A stretch of 64,000 nt of DNA, taken from contig NZ_LMQM01000003.1 of the NCBI RefSeq assembly GCF_001424145.1, positions 1 through 64,000 on the forward strand. The letters run 5' to 3'. The stretch is from Chryseobacterium sp. Leaf404. GTDB lineage: Bacteria; Bacteroidota; Bacteroidia; Flavobacteriales; Weeksellaceae. The notes under the pieces were generated by a model. The model saw only the letters and a list, made by a program, of their open reading frames with translations, was not told the origin of the DNA and ran no database searches. Positions 46,208 through 55,365 of this stretch are shown piece after piece. Both the position numbers and the translations under genes were made by a program. Each line of letters starts with the position of its first letter. Within the stretch, counting starts at the first letter, position 1.

Positions 46208-47470
46208 TTAGTCATTTTTTATCTTTTTGTCTGGTCTGATAATTAATCTTAAAGTTGGATCATTGGTTATAAAACTCCATAACCAGCTAAAAACCAGTTT
46301 GGTTTTATTACGAAATCCTGCAATGGGAATAATATGGATAAAAAGCCACAATAACCAAGCAATGATGCCTTTAAAAAATCCTCCTGGTAAATCTACCACT
46401 GCTTTGAATTTTGCGATAATTGCCATAGAACCTTTATCATTATAAGTAAATTCCTTCAATGATTCACCTGTTTCCAACGATATAAAATTTTCACCTAATA
46501 AATCGCCCTGCTGGATGGCCACCTGAGCTAATTGAGGATGACCGTTTTTAAAGTTGGTGTCACTTGTTTGCAGACACTGGTCTCCAATAGCGTAGATACT
46601 GTCAGATTCGATTATTTTATTAAAAGCGTCCACTAAAATCCTGCCACCCCTTCCCAAAGCACTGTCTGGAATCCCTTTAACTTTTCTGGCAATAACGCCC
46701 GATGTCCAGATCAAAGTAGCCGCTGGAATATGAGTTCCATCAGAGAGTGACACTTGCTTTCCATCATAACCATGTACCAACTTTCCTAATAATACTTCAA
46801 CCCCAAGCTTTTTCAAAACCTGTAAGGCTTCACTCTGACTCTTATTGCTCATTGGTGCGAGCAAAGTACTAAGTGCATCAACCAGGTAAACCTTTCCGTA
46901 GTTAAAATCAAAATTGGGATAGTCCTTTTTAAATACATTACTACCCATCTCTGCCATCATACCTGCTAGTTCAACACCTGTAGGGCCACCTCCTGCTATA
47001 ACAATATTAGAAAGTGTTGTTCTATCTTCCGGAAGAGATGATCTTGTTGCTTCTTCCAACTGCATTAGAATATGATTTCGCATTGACAATGCATCATCAA
47101 TACTTTTCATTGGAAATGCATGATTTTTTATCTCATTATTACCAAAGAAATTAGTTTCGGTCCCCATTGCCAACACAAGAATATCATATTTGATTTCTCC
47201 ATTATCGGTCAAAACTTTTTTCTCCTCAGGAAAGACTTCCAAAAGCTTTCCCATATAAAAATTTATAGTTGTGTTTTGAAATAATTTCCGAAATGGATAG
47301 CTTATGTTTGACTGTTCAATGAATGCCGTTGCCACCTGATAAAGTAATGGTGGAAAGAAATGATAATTATTTTGATCCACTATTGTTACCTGATGATGTT
47401 TTGATTTTGAAAGTTTCTTTGCTAATTTAATTCCCGCAAAGCCTCCTCCCACTATAACAACTTGTTTCAT
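46208..47470 (-). CDS. NDH-2-like NAD(P)/FAD oxidoreductase
   Basis: This 420-residue protein has the FAD motif VIVGGGFAGIKLAKKL at the start, the NAD(P) motif VIAGGGPTGVELAGMM near 155-170, and AIGDQCLQ before the second FAD contact. A C-terminal hydrophobic hairpin follows (FKGIIAWLLWLFIHIIPIAG). This is the type II NADH dehydrogenase layout: a membrane-bound enzyme passing electrons from NADH to quinone without pumping protons. It lies 93 bases upstream of the AraC gene in the same direction. Confidence 0.92.
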   Translation of the reverse strand: MKQVVIVGGGFAGIKLAKKLSKSKHHQVTIVDQNNYHFFPPLLYQVATAFIEQSNISYPFRKLFQNTTINFYMGKLLEVFPEEKKVLTDNGEIKYDILVLAMGTETNFFGNNEIKNHAFPMKSIDDALSMRNHILMQLEEATRSSLPEDRTTLSNIVIAGGGPTGVELAGMMAEMGSNVFKKDYPNFDFNYGKVYLVDALSTLLAPMSNKSQSEALQVLKKLGVEVLLGKLVHGYDGKQVSLSDGTHIPAATLIWTSGVIARKVKGIPDSALGRGGRILVDAFNKIIESDSIYAIGDQCLQTSDTNFKNGHPQLAQVAIQQGDLLGENFISLETGESLKEFTYNDKGSMAIIAKFKAVVDLPGGFFKGIIAWLLWLFIHIIPIAGFRNKTKLVFSWLWSFITNDPTLRLIIRPDKKIKND

Positions 47471-47587
47471 TTTAAAAATTTATTAATAAAAACCTCCTAC
47501 TATCATTTCATCTTTTTATCATAAGACACATAAAAACAAAATCCCTTCACAATTTATAAGGAGGAATCTTGTAACTGATATTTACAA

Positions 47588-48343
47588 TTATTTTGTCTTC
47601 GGATTTTTTTCAAATAATGCTCTGTTGAATTTAACAACATCGGGATGAGACGGATAACTTGACATTGCCGAAAGTTCAGCAATAGCTTTATCTCTTTTAA
47701 CAGGCGCCTCTTCTTTTACGCCATCCGCTAATGCTTGTTTTAGCTCTTCTGCATCTAATTCTGTACAGTAAGCTGGCGTTCCAGGCTGGTGTCTCCAGGA
47801 TTCTGAAAGATTGCCTGAATCAACGACATCATAACCGGCATCATTAACTAATCCTGCAATAATTTTTTTTGCTTCGGCATCATCTCCGGCTACAGCCATA
47901 GCAATTCTGTCTTCTGCATCTGGATTTTTGCCGCCACTGATAAGTGTTTCTGCCAGCAAGTTGTTGAAGGCTTTGATCACTGGTCTTCCCAATTGTTCAG
48001 ACACCCAGACACTTTCTACTTTTCCGTTTTTTATCTCTTCAATATCAGCATCACGGAACGGATAATAGTTGGAAGTGTCGACAACAATTACATTTTCCGG
48101 AACCTCTGCAAACAAATTTTCGGGTAAAGCTGGAATCGCTATCGTTGGCAAAGACAAAATAATGACATCTACATCCTTTACAACATCTTCCTGATTTGAA
48201 GCAGTCACACCTAACTCCTCAGCACGGGCATTTAATTTTTCGACATCGTCCGAATTATTGATTTTCACACTGTGACCGGCCAATGCCATTTTCTTTGCTA
48301 TGGTACCGCCTATTGCGCCAGTACCAATTATTCCTATTTTCAT
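47588..48343 (-). CDS. F420-reductase-fold NAD(P)-binding protein, paralogue 3
   Basis: This 251-residue member of the same family as 34833 has GIIGTGAIGGTIAKKM, VVDTSNYYPFRDADIE and SESWRHQPGTPAYCTEL. The first residue pair after strand two (INNSDD) matches paralogue 1 (VNNTQD) rather than paralogue 4 (VANSSG), so the cofactor preference may differ. It is downstream of the 48443 gene by 99 bases in the same direction. Confidence 0.85.
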   Translation of the reverse strand: MKIGIIGTGAIGGTIAKKMALAGHSVKINNSDDVEKLNARAEELGVTASNQEDVVKDVDVIILSLPTIAIPALPENLFAEVPENVIVVDTSNYYPFRDADIEEIKNGKVESVWVSEQLGRPVIKAFNNLLAETLISGGKNPDAEDRIAMAVAGDDAEAKKIIAGLVNDAGYDVVDSGNLSESWRHQPGTPAYCTELDAEELKQALADGVKEEAPVKRDKAIAELSAMSSYPSHPDVVKFNRALFEKNPKTK

Positions 48344-48442
48344 AAGTTATTACTACTATGTCTTACTATTTTATTCTAAACACAAATACAGCCTTTAGAT
48401 CCAGAAATAATCTAAATGCAAAATCTACATTTATTTTCTAGA

Positions 48443-49189
48443 TTATATATACAATGCACGATTGATACGAAGAAGATACTCTGGATCTAGATCTTTGGAA
48501 ATCCCACCCAATCGTTCCGTAATAGCCTGGATAGCTAAATCTCTTCGTTTTGGTAAGCGCTCCTTTTCTGCTGTATCAATCAAGGATTCTATTTCCTTTT
48601 GTGTTAAATCTGTACAGTATACCGGAGATCCAGGCTGCTGTCTCCAAGAATCAGACAGAGAGCCAGCATCAAATGCATCAAATCCTGTTTCATCGATCAA
48701 TTTGATTGCAACCTCTCGATCTATATCCCTATCTGCAGATAACGGAATTGCAATACGCTGAGGAGTTCCAGAAGGTTTGCCATTGTTGGCAAAAGAGTAA
48801 GCCCCAATTGCATTCCAAGCTTTAGCAAAGGGATGTCCCAACTGCTCTTTCACCCATAAACTTTCTACCTGCCCACGTTCAATGCTGTCAATGTTTCCAT
48901 CACGAGCAGGGTAATAATTAGAGGTATCTATAATGGTGGTTGCTTCCGAGACACCGGAAAACATTGATGCTATAGAGGGTATACGGCTTAACGGTATAGA
49001 TATAATGATAACATCTTTATTATCAACAGCTTCCTGGATAGTGGCTGCCGTCGCTCCATTGGCGAGAACGTCCTTTGCAATATTTTTCGGTCCGGATGAA
49101 TTTGCTACGGTCACATTATGACCTCTTTCTGATAATTTTAAAGCTAATGTTTTGCCAATAAGGCCGACACCGATTATTCCTATATTCAT
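48443..49189 (-). CDS. F420-reductase-fold NAD(P)-binding protein, paralogue 4
   Basis: This 248-residue protein has GIIGVGLIGKTLALKL, TIIDTSNYYPARDGNI and SDSWRQQPGSPVYCTDL. It is closest in start region to paralogue 2 (IANSRG versus VANSSG). The tandem 48443-47588 repeats the tandem 35661-34833, with one copy of each subtype in each pair, so a duplicated two-gene unit is likely. The reducing partner and substrate are unknown. Confidence 0.85.
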   Translation of the reverse strand: MNIGIIGVGLIGKTLALKLSERGHNVTVANSSGPKNIAKDVLANGATAATIQEAVDNKDVIIISIPLSRIPSIASMFSGVSEATTIIDTSNYYPARDGNIDSIERGQVESLWVKEQLGHPFAKAWNAIGAYSFANNGKPSGTPQRIAIPLSADRDIDREVAIKLIDETGFDAFDAGSLSDSWRQQPGSPVYCTDLTQKEIESLIDTAEKERLPKRRDLAIQAITERLGGISKDLDPEYLLRINRALYI

Positions 49190-49299
49190 ATGTTAATATT
49201 TTAAGTTTGATTTTATTTAATTATTCCATTGCATGTCCCTTAGAAATCTGACATTGTAGCTTCAACCTTCAATTCAAAGTAGACACTATATTCCACGTT

Positions 49300-49403
49300 C
49301 TCCTAAAATTGTTCATAAAGTTTAATATGTCGAGTGCAAAATTATCAACAAATTAGTCAGACTTAAAGGTCAGAAAGATTCAGAAATTCGTCAAAAAAGA
49401 ACA
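49300..49403. repeat. Direct repeat, copy B (ghost of the RND promoter)
   Basis: This copy matches 45039-45144, including the -7 element (49344-49337). It also includes ATG and five more codons of the adaptor (minus strand, MNNFRR), after which the frame diverges (TWNIVSTLN) and stops. The rest of the operon is absent. Similarity fades out by about 49490. Confidence 0.8.
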
Positions 49404-49590
49404 TTCGAAAATTGACCGTTCGTCAAACTATAAACCTATTATTTAATATCGATGGCTTTAAAGTTTTTTATAAAACTAAAAATAATTAACCTATCAATCA
49501 GAAATCTACCACAGTATTTGTAATCCTTTAGTTCAAAATTTACAAAATAACTAGACAAATTTATGGAAATTACACTTTCTTTTTAATAGC

Positions 49591-49607
49591 ACTTTCCTAA
49601 AGGAAAG
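49591..49607. promoter_or_regulatory. Dyad 1: CTTTCCT-AA-AGGAAAG
   Basis: ACTTTCCTAAAGGAAAG contains a perfect 7+2+7 palindrome. A close relative, ACTTTCCTTTAGGTAAC, lies 207 bp further right. The pair may be an operator for a regulator of the LLM monooxygenases, most simply the HxlR protein at 52286. With the T-run after it, copy 1 could also act as a weak terminator. Confidence 0.45.
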
Positions 49608-49797
49608 CGTTTTTTTATAATTACTTATAACAAAGAAGTTGAATAATCTGGCCAGCTTATTTGAAATAAAATTCGAGAGACCATAAATTCTTAGACTGGT
49701 AATACCTACCATTAATTATCTGGTAAGGGAATCGTGAGGGAATTTTATGATGAACAATTTTTTTTACCGTTGAAGTTGAAACAGCAACTTTAAAATT

Positions 49798-49814
49798 ACT
49801 TTCCTTTAGGTAAC
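49798..49814. promoter_or_regulatory. Dyad 2: ACTTTCCTTTAGGTAAC
   Basis: This site shares ACTTTCCT-WW-AGG-W-AA with dyad 1 and sits about 120 bp before the monooxygenase start, in promoter range. The regulator is not known; a nearby HxlR gene is the likeliest. Confidence 0.45.
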
Positions 49815-49936
49815 TACTATCTTTTTGTAAGTATTTTTATTATAATTTTACATGCGAGAATGTTCACTTAAAAGTTTTTGGCTTGATGTGATATCTGAAA
49901 ACTAGTAAAGTAGTACTTGTTAAATACATCATTAAA

Positions 49937-51064
49937 ATGAATCAGAGAAAAAAATTAAAACTTGCCGCCATTATCGAAGGTACAGGCTGGAATCATACTG
50001 CCTGGCAGCATCCGGAAATGCCGGCAGACGCCAGCGAAAATATAGACTATTACGTTCAACAGGCTAAACTTGCAGAACATGCAAAATTTGAAAGTTTATT
50101 CCTAATTGATGTAAGCCACGTTGGTCCAGGAAATATCCCGCATTATCTGAGTATGTTCGAAGGCGTTTCCATAATGTCAGCTTTAGCGATGGTGACCAAA
50201 AATATAGGACTTGCATTCACGGCCTCGAGTTCTTATACCGATCCCTATAATATTGCAAGACAAGCATTGTCTTTAGATAAAATAAGCAAAGGTAGAGCGT
50301 CGTTGAATGCCATTACTTCCAATCCGGGTGGAATGGTCAATTTCAGTCGGGGTCATCTATCGAGATCAGATCAGTACCCTATGCACAGAGAGTTTTTAGA
50401 AATCATTCGCGATCTGTGGGATACCTATGAGGACGATGCATTCGTAAGAGATAAAGAAAATGGAATTTATCTGAACCCTCAAAAAATGCATTTGACAAAT
50501 TACAGGGGTCAATATTTTTCCGTCGAAGGACCATTAAATCTAAGTCGATCCATCCAGGGAAGACCTGTTCTGTATACTGCGGGAAGTTCGCCAACATTTG
50601 TTGACATTGCAACCACTTACACCGATGGTGCCTTCATAGGAGGATTCTCGTTGGAAGAAATACAATATACCGCAATGGCACTGAGAAAAAAATTGGATGA
50701 GAAGAATAGAGATCCTGATACATTTGTCATAGCAACTTCGCAAAATCCAATCGTGGGAAGAACGGATGCTGAAGCTCATCAAAAATATATGGAGCTGGCT
50801 GCACTGAATCCTTATCAAAGAATTCCACCACCGCTGTTTTTAGGATCTGCCGAAAGAGTTGCTGATGAAATTCAAAATTGGTACAAAATGGGAATTATGG
50901 ATATGCTGATGATTAAACAGGATCATCCGTACGGACTCAGAGATTTTATCGAATTGGTAGTTCCTATTTTACAGGAACGAGGAATTTTCCATACTGATTA
51001 TGAAGAAAAAACACTTCGGGGAAACCTTGAGCTTCCAAAACCATCGTTCAGAACAAATTTTTAA
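49937..51064 (+). CDS. LLM flavin monooxygenase of the NtaA/DmoA type
   Basis: This 375-residue luciferase-like (TIM-barrel) protein has LAAIIEGTGWNHTAWQHPEM at the start, TASSSYTDPYNIARQ and SLDKISKGRASLNAITSNPG. These match the NtaA/SnaA/DmoA family, which oxidises substrates such as nitrilotriacetate or dimethyl sulfide using FMNH2 supplied by a reductase. It is shorter than the usual 430-450 residues, mainly in the C-terminal part. A second LLM gene and an HxlR gene follow. No flavin reductase is adjacent, so FMNH2 must come from elsewhere. Confidence 0.9.
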   Translation: MNQRKKLKLAAIIEGTGWNHTAWQHPEMPADASENIDYYVQQAKLAEHAKFESLFLIDVSHVGPGNIPHYLSMFEGVSIMSALAMVTKNIGLAFTASSSYTDPYNIARQALSLDKISKGRASLNAITSNPGGMVNFSRGHLSRSDQYPMHREFLEIIRDLWDTYEDDAFVRDKENGIYLNPQKMHLTNYRGQYFSVEGPLNLSRSIQGRPVLYTAGSSPTFVDIATTYTDGAFIGGFSLEEIQYTAMALRKKLDEKNRDPDTFVIATSQNPIVGRTDAEAHQKYMELAALNPYQRIPPPLFLGSAERVADEIQNWYKMGIMDMLMIKQDHPYGLRDFIELVVPILQERGIFHTDYEEKTLRGNLELPKPSFRTNF

Positions 51065-51153
51065 ACAAGAAACATATTCTTTCAACATTAATTTATAGCA
51101 GAGCTATCCACTATCTTTTCGTTAATTACTATCAATAATAAAGTTTCAATTTA

Positions 51154-51161
51154 TAACTTTG
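51154..51161 (+). promoter_or_regulatory. TAACTTTG -7 element for the second LLM gene
   Basis: TAACTTTG fits TAnnTTTG and lies 66 bases before the start at 51228. No clear TTG at the proper distance is seen, so it may need an activator. Confidence 0.4.
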
Positions 51162-51227
51162 CATTGATTTGTTGGGTAACAGAAGAAGTATTATTAATGT
51201 TATTTAACAAATCAAAATTCCGAAAAA

Positions 51228-52247
51228 ATGAAAAAACATATCGCTCACTCCATTTTAGAACTGGCCATCGTATCAGAAGGCAGCACTTTCAGAGAGACAT
51301 TACACCATTCACTGGAATTGGCTAAAGTGGCAGAAGCAAATAATTATAAAAGATATTGGTTTGCGGAACATCACAACTCGGCTTCGGTAGGCAGCAGCGC
51401 AACTTCAATATTAATTGGTTATGTAGCTGAAAACACAACTAAAATAAGGGTCGGATCCGGGGGAATTATGCTGCCTAATCACTCTCCTTTAATTATAGCG
51501 GAACAGTTTGGAACTCTCGCACACCTTTATCCCAACCGAATAGATCTGGGCCTGGGAAGAGCGCCAGGCACTGATACACTGACGGCACAGGCTATCCGAT
51601 CCGACTTTATGAAAGCTGCACACTCTTTCCCTCAAGAAATTGAGAAAATCGAAAATTATTTTTCCATCTCAAACAGCAAAGGGAACGTAAGAGCACCAAT
51701 AGCGGAAGATACCAACGTACCGATCTACATCTTGGGATCCAGCACTGACAGTGCACACTTAGCAGCTGAAAAAGGGTTGCCGTATGCATTTGCAAGCCAT
51801 TTTGCTACCAATCATTTGATGCACGCGTTAAAAATCTACCGTGAAGAATTTCAACCTTCCGAAATGCTGGAAAAGCCCTACACGATTGCCGGTATTAATG
51901 TCATTGTGGCAGATACTGATGAAGATGCACAAAAACTATTCACTTCACTGATCAGAATGTTTTATGGAGTTTTGACCGGAAATTCCCAGCCTTTGCATCC
52001 ACCTACAGAAATGACCGATGAACTGAAAGACATTTTTCATCATCCCAGTTTGCATCAGATGCTGAAATACTCCTTTGTGGGCACTAAAGAAACCGTAAAA
52101 GAACAGGCGAAAGCTTTTTTGGAAGAAACTCAGGTTGATGAACTTATAGTGGTATCTACAATTTACGATATTACTGATCGAATAAAGTCTGCAAAACTCT
52201 TCGCCGAAGTAATGGAAGAGATCAATGCGGTCGAAACTTCCGGCTAG
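51228..52247 (+). CDS. LLM class flavin-dependent oxidoreductase (MsnO8-like)
   Basis: This 339-residue protein has YWFAEHHNSASVGSSATSIL, RVGSGGIMLPNHSPLIIAEQ and RIDLGLGRAPGTDTLTAQAI, the signature of the single-chain luciferase-like group. It uses reduced flavin and oxygen; the substrate is unknown. It is followed after 38 bases by an HxlR gene, with which it likely forms a unit. Confidence 0.92.
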   Translation: MKKHIAHSILELAIVSEGSTFRETLHHSLELAKVAEANNYKRYWFAEHHNSASVGSSATSILIGYVAENTTKIRVGSGGIMLPNHSPLIIAEQFGTLAHLYPNRIDLGLGRAPGTDTLTAQAIRSDFMKAAHSFPQEIEKIENYFSISNSKGNVRAPIAEDTNVPIYILGSSTDSAHLAAEKGLPYAFASHFATNHLMHALKIYREEFQPSEMLEKPYTIAGINVIVADTDEDAQKLFTSLIRMFYGVLTGNSQPLHPPTEMTDELKDIFHHPSLHQMLKYSFVGTKETVKEQAKAFLEETQVDELIVVSTIYDITDRIKSAKLFAEVMEEINAVETSG

Positions 52248-52285
52248 ACCGACTTAAGATTAAATCAATCTATAAAAACAAAAAA

Positions 52286-52630
52286 ATGGCACAAAAAAAA
52301 ATTCACTGTGACTGTCTGGATACCATCAAGCCAGTAAGGGATACCTTAGACGTGATCAATGGTAAGTGGAAGATCCCCATCATCATTTCAGTAGGTGTTG
52401 GCAATGACCGGTTTACGGACATTCAGGAAAGTATTCCCGGAATTACCCCCAAAGTTCTGGCAAAAGAACTTAAAGATCTGGAACAGCACAAACTATTGAA
52501 AAGGATTGTTATTGATGAATACCCTATCAAGATCTCGTACAAACTCGAGCCTTATGCAGACACTTTGACGCCACTTATTTATGCACTTAAAGATTGGGGC
52601 GTTAATCATAAGAGGAAAGTGACAGAATAA
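52286..52630 (+). CDS. HxlR family regulator
   Basis: This 114-residue winged-helix protein has DTLDVINGKWKIPIIISVGV, FTDIQESIPGITPKVLAKEL and LEQHKLLKRIVIDEYP. Cysteines C8 and C10 (HCDCLD) near the N-terminus could sense oxidants or quinones, as in YodB/HypR-type members. It is cotranscribed with the LLM gene and may act on the dyads at 49591 and 49798. Confidence 0.93.
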   Translation: MAQKKIHCDCLDTIKPVRDTLDVINGKWKIPIIISVGVGNDRFTDIQESIPGITPKVLAKELKDLEQHKLLKRIVIDEYPIKISYKLEPYADTLTPLIYALKDWGVNHKRKVTE

Positions 52631-52735
52631 CACTTTTACAACTTTGATTGTTATATGGCTGTTCGATTTTCAGTCGACTAAAAAAAGTCAGGGAAATGAT
52701 TAATTGATAACCGTTTCAAATTTTAAACAAGAAAG

Positions 52736-53347
52736 ATGGGTATTATCGATAGAAAGCAGAGAGAAAAAAAAGAAATGCGTGAACGTATTCTTGAGTCAGC
52801 ACGAAAAATATTTCTTGAGAAAGGCTATGAGAATACCACTATACGAAATATTGCAATTGACATAGAATATAGCACAGGTGTGATTTATTTACATTTTAAA
52901 GATAAGGGTGAGGTATTTCATGAATTACTTAAAGAGGGATTTAGGCTTTTGGAAAAACAGCTACAATTCCTAGAGAACATTGAAGAGCCATTCGATCGGC
53001 TAAAGGAATCGGGCAGAACATTTATCAATTTCGCAAAAAATAATAAGGAATATTATAAATTGATGTTCTTGACAGATGAGTCCTCCCCAAATCCGCTTCC
53101 ACAAAAAGATTTTCAGATTGTTAAAGATACTACTGAAAAATTACTTGCTCTTGTGATTGAATGTCAAAAATCAGGTAGATTCAAGGATATGAATGCCGAA
53201 TACTTCTTATTTATGTTTTTGGCATCTATACATGGTATATGTACGGTTTTTTACAAAGTTCAAACGCCTAATTTTATAAATAAAAGTGATCTGGAACTTA
53301 CAACACATGGATATGAGCATCTTGTACTCTTATTAGAAAAGAGTTAA
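52736..53347 (+). CDS. TetR family regulator
   Basis: This 203-residue protein has a Lys/Arg-rich start, then the HTH (KIFLEKGYENTTIRNIAIDI, EYSTGVIYLHFKDKGEVFHE). The C-terminal part has a typical ligand domain. No target operator is evident. It lies 105 bases after the HxlR gene in the same direction and converges with the SDR at 53560. Confidence 0.92.
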   Translation: MGIIDRKQREKKEMRERILESARKIFLEKGYENTTIRNIAIDIEYSTGVIYLHFKDKGEVFHELLKEGFRLLEKQLQFLENIEEPFDRLKESGRTFINFAKNNKEYYKLMFLTDESSPNPLPQKDFQIVKDTTEKLLALVIECQKSGRFKDMNAEYFLFMFLASIHGICTVFYKVQTPNFINKSDLELTTHGYEHLVLLLEKS

Positions 53348-53417
53348 AGATGCACTGTATCTTTATCATGTCTAGAAGCAGAAATCATAATATGATTTTT
53401 TGGATTTGCAAATAAAA

Positions 53418-53454
53418 AAAAGCCAACTTGAAATACTTTTTCAAATCGGCTTTT
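53418..53454. terminator. Bidirectional terminator between TetR and SDR genes
   Basis: AAAAGCCAACTTGAAA (53418-53433) pairs with TTTCAAATCGGCTTTT (53439-53454) through 14 matched and two mismatched or G-U positions, with an A-run before and T-run after. It serves the two convergent genes. Confidence 0.85.
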
Positions 53455-53559
53455 CCTTGAATAAGTTCTCTAATTATTACTGCATCATATTCTGAAGGTA
53501 GTTAACTAACATTCATTTTGAACACAAAATCTTTAAAAAAGTATTTCGCCTTTTATAAT

Positions 53560-54330
53560 TTATCTTGTAGCTACTATTCCACCATCAATAATCAGTTCCT
53601 CTCCAGTAACGAACTTTGATTCATCAGAAGCAAGGTATAATACGCCATATCCGATATCTTCCGGTCCTCCAACTATCTGCGGAAGAACTACAACATTTTT
53701 ATGCGTCTCTTTAGATGCTTCAATTGTAATTCCCACTTTTTCCATGATCGGGGTATATATAGGACCGGGGTGGATTGAGTTTACCCGGATATTATCTTTA
53801 CCGAAATACTTGGCAACGTGCTTGGATAACGAACGGACAGCTCCTTTGGAAGCGCTATAGGCAGCTCCTCCAGCATCAGAATGGTCTCCACCTGCAAAAG
53901 CACCTATAGACGAGATATTGACGATAGAACCTCCACCATTATTTTGCATATGGGGAATAACTTCTTTCATTCCTAAAAAAACACCTGTTGTATTGATGCT
54001 CATCACCTTATCCCAATCGCTAATATCTGCTTCAAGAATGCCTTTTGCGATGTGTATTCCTGCGTTATTAACCAGAATATCTATTTTTCCATAAGTCTCC
54101 ATCGTTTTTTCAACCACTTGCTTCCAATTTTCGGAAGAACTGACATCCAGCACAATGGGAAGAACATTATTCCCTTCACTTATAGCATTCGCTTCTTTTG
54201 TCAAGAGATCTTCCTGTACGTCGGTCATAACAACCTTAGCACCTTCCTGAAAAAATAATTTTGCAGTCGATAAACCCATACCTCCTGCTGCGCCTGTAAT
54301 TATTGCGACTTTGTTTTCTAATCTTGCCAT
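53560..54330 (-). CDS. Short-chain dehydrogenase/reductase
   Basis: This 256-residue classical SDR has TGAAGGMG (12-19) with Asp at the end of strand two (VVMTDVQ), suggesting NAD(H). It also has NNAG, Ser in NISSIGA and YSASK as the active site. The C-terminal EELIIDGG is typical. It is divergent from the AraC gene at 54454, with three direct GGCAAT repeats between them. Confidence 0.93.
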   Translation of the reverse strand: MARLENKVAIITGAAGGMGLSTAKLFFQEGAKVVMTDVQEDLLTKEANAISEGNNVLPIVLDVSSSENWKQVVEKTMETYGKIDILVNNAGIHIAKGILEADISDWDKVMSINTTGVFLGMKEVIPHMQNNGGGSIVNISSIGAFAGGDHSDAGGAAYSASKGAVRSLSKHVAKYFGKDNIRVNSIHPGPIYTPIMEKVGITIEASKETHKNVVVLPQIVGGPEDIGYGVLYLASDESKFVTGEELIIDGGIVATR

Positions 54331-54391
54331 TTTAATTATTTAATTAACTATTAATGACACAATATTAGGTCGAAAAACATCAAATTCAATA

Positions 54392-54430
54392 GGCAATTTT
54401 AAGGCAATAATTGGCAATTTCGTAACTTTG
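54392..54430 (+). promoter_or_regulatory. Three GGCAAT direct repeats and TAACTTTG promoter element
   Basis: GGCAAT occurs at 54392, 54403 and 54413, spaced 11 and 10 bases, one helical turn apart. TAACTTTG (54423-54430) follows as the -7 element of the AraC gene. AraC-type activators bind such in-phase direct repeats, so this is a good operator candidate for the divergent SDR and AraC genes. Confidence 0.55.
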
Positions 54431-54453
54431 AGAAATTCTTATTGTAGCAAAAA

Positions 54454-55365
54454 ATGCATAAAAACATCATCATTACCGATTTTAATGAGCTCCTTCAACA
54501 TAACGAAAGCATCAATTCTTTCCAAACCGGAATTTTCGTACTAAATGAGGTTATTGCCGAATTGGTAGCAACGCCACACATAGCCAATTTTTACGGAATT
54601 TCTTATTGTTTTAAAGAAACTTGTAAGGTTAAAAACGATCTGGAAACCTATATTTTCGGAGCAGGAAAATTGTTTCTTTTAAGACCTGGTGAAGTTCATC
54701 AAGTAGAAGCATCTGAAGGATTTACCGCCGTACATATCTTGGTAGACCAGAGTTTCATACTTCGCAATTTTATGCTTTATCAACACAAGATAGCGTCACT
54801 CCCTTTTTTCAGAACTGATTTCCCTAACTTAATTGACTTAAATAAGAAAGAGCAAAAGAAAATAATCTGGTATATCAATAAGATTATGTCCCTGAATAAA
54901 GATACCGGTAATTTTGCCAAGCATATTTTAGAAAGTTTACTTACTGCTTTTATCTATGAAATTTGCAATATCATTTCTTCCCATCCTGAAAAAGAAGAAA
55001 AAAAAATATCAGGCGGAAAGGAAATTTTTGAAAAATTTACCGCTTTGCTTGCTGAAAATCACTTGGTTTCAAAGGAAGTTAAATTTTATGCAGATAAACT
55101 AAACATCTCGCCGGCATATTTAAACGAAGTCATTAAACGGAAAACAACAAAGAGTGCTTTGACCGTCATTCACGAATATATTACTTTTAAAGTGAAAATA
55201 TTTTTAAAGCATACCGATTATAATATATCCGAGATTGCAGAAATTTTCAATTTTCCGGATGCGACCACTTTTATCCGTTTTTTCAAAAAACATACTTGTT
55301 TAAGCCCATTGAAATTTCGAAATAGTCTTTTCACTAAAGATAGCACAATAACTGCAGATCTTTAA
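54454..55365 (+). CDS. AraC family regulator
   Basis: This 303-residue protein has a cupin-like N-terminal domain (ETYIFGAGKLFLLRPGEVHQ). A C-terminal AraC domain follows (FYADKLNISPAYLNEVIKRK, then FNFPDATTFIRFFKKHTCLS). It is divergent from the SDR at 53560 and is the probable regulator of it. The start is supported by the promoter element 24 bases upstream, a short leader. Confidence 0.93.
   Translation: MHKNIIITDFNELLQHNESINSFQTGIFVLNEVIAELVATPHIANFYGISYCFKETCKVKNDLETYIFGAGKLFLLRPGEVHQVEASEGFTAVHILVDQSFILRNFMLYQHKIASLPFFRTDFPNLIDLNKKEQKKIIWYINKIMSLNKDTGNFAKHILESLLTAFIYEICNIISSHPEKEEKKISGGKEIFEKFTALLAENHLVSKEVKFYADKLNISPAYLNEVIKRKTTKSALTVIHEYITFKVKIFLKHTDYNISEIAEIFNFPDATTFIRFFKKHTCLSPLKFRNSLFTKDSTITADL

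Larger units (their letters stand above)
49190..49936. other. Gene-free interval with ghost promoter and two dyads
   Basis: No gene is supported. The interval contains repeat copy B (49300-49403), a palindrome at 49592-49607 followed by T7, and a related dyad at 49798-49814 upstream of the LLM monooxygenase gene. The remaining sequence is AT-rich leader. Confidence 0.6.
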
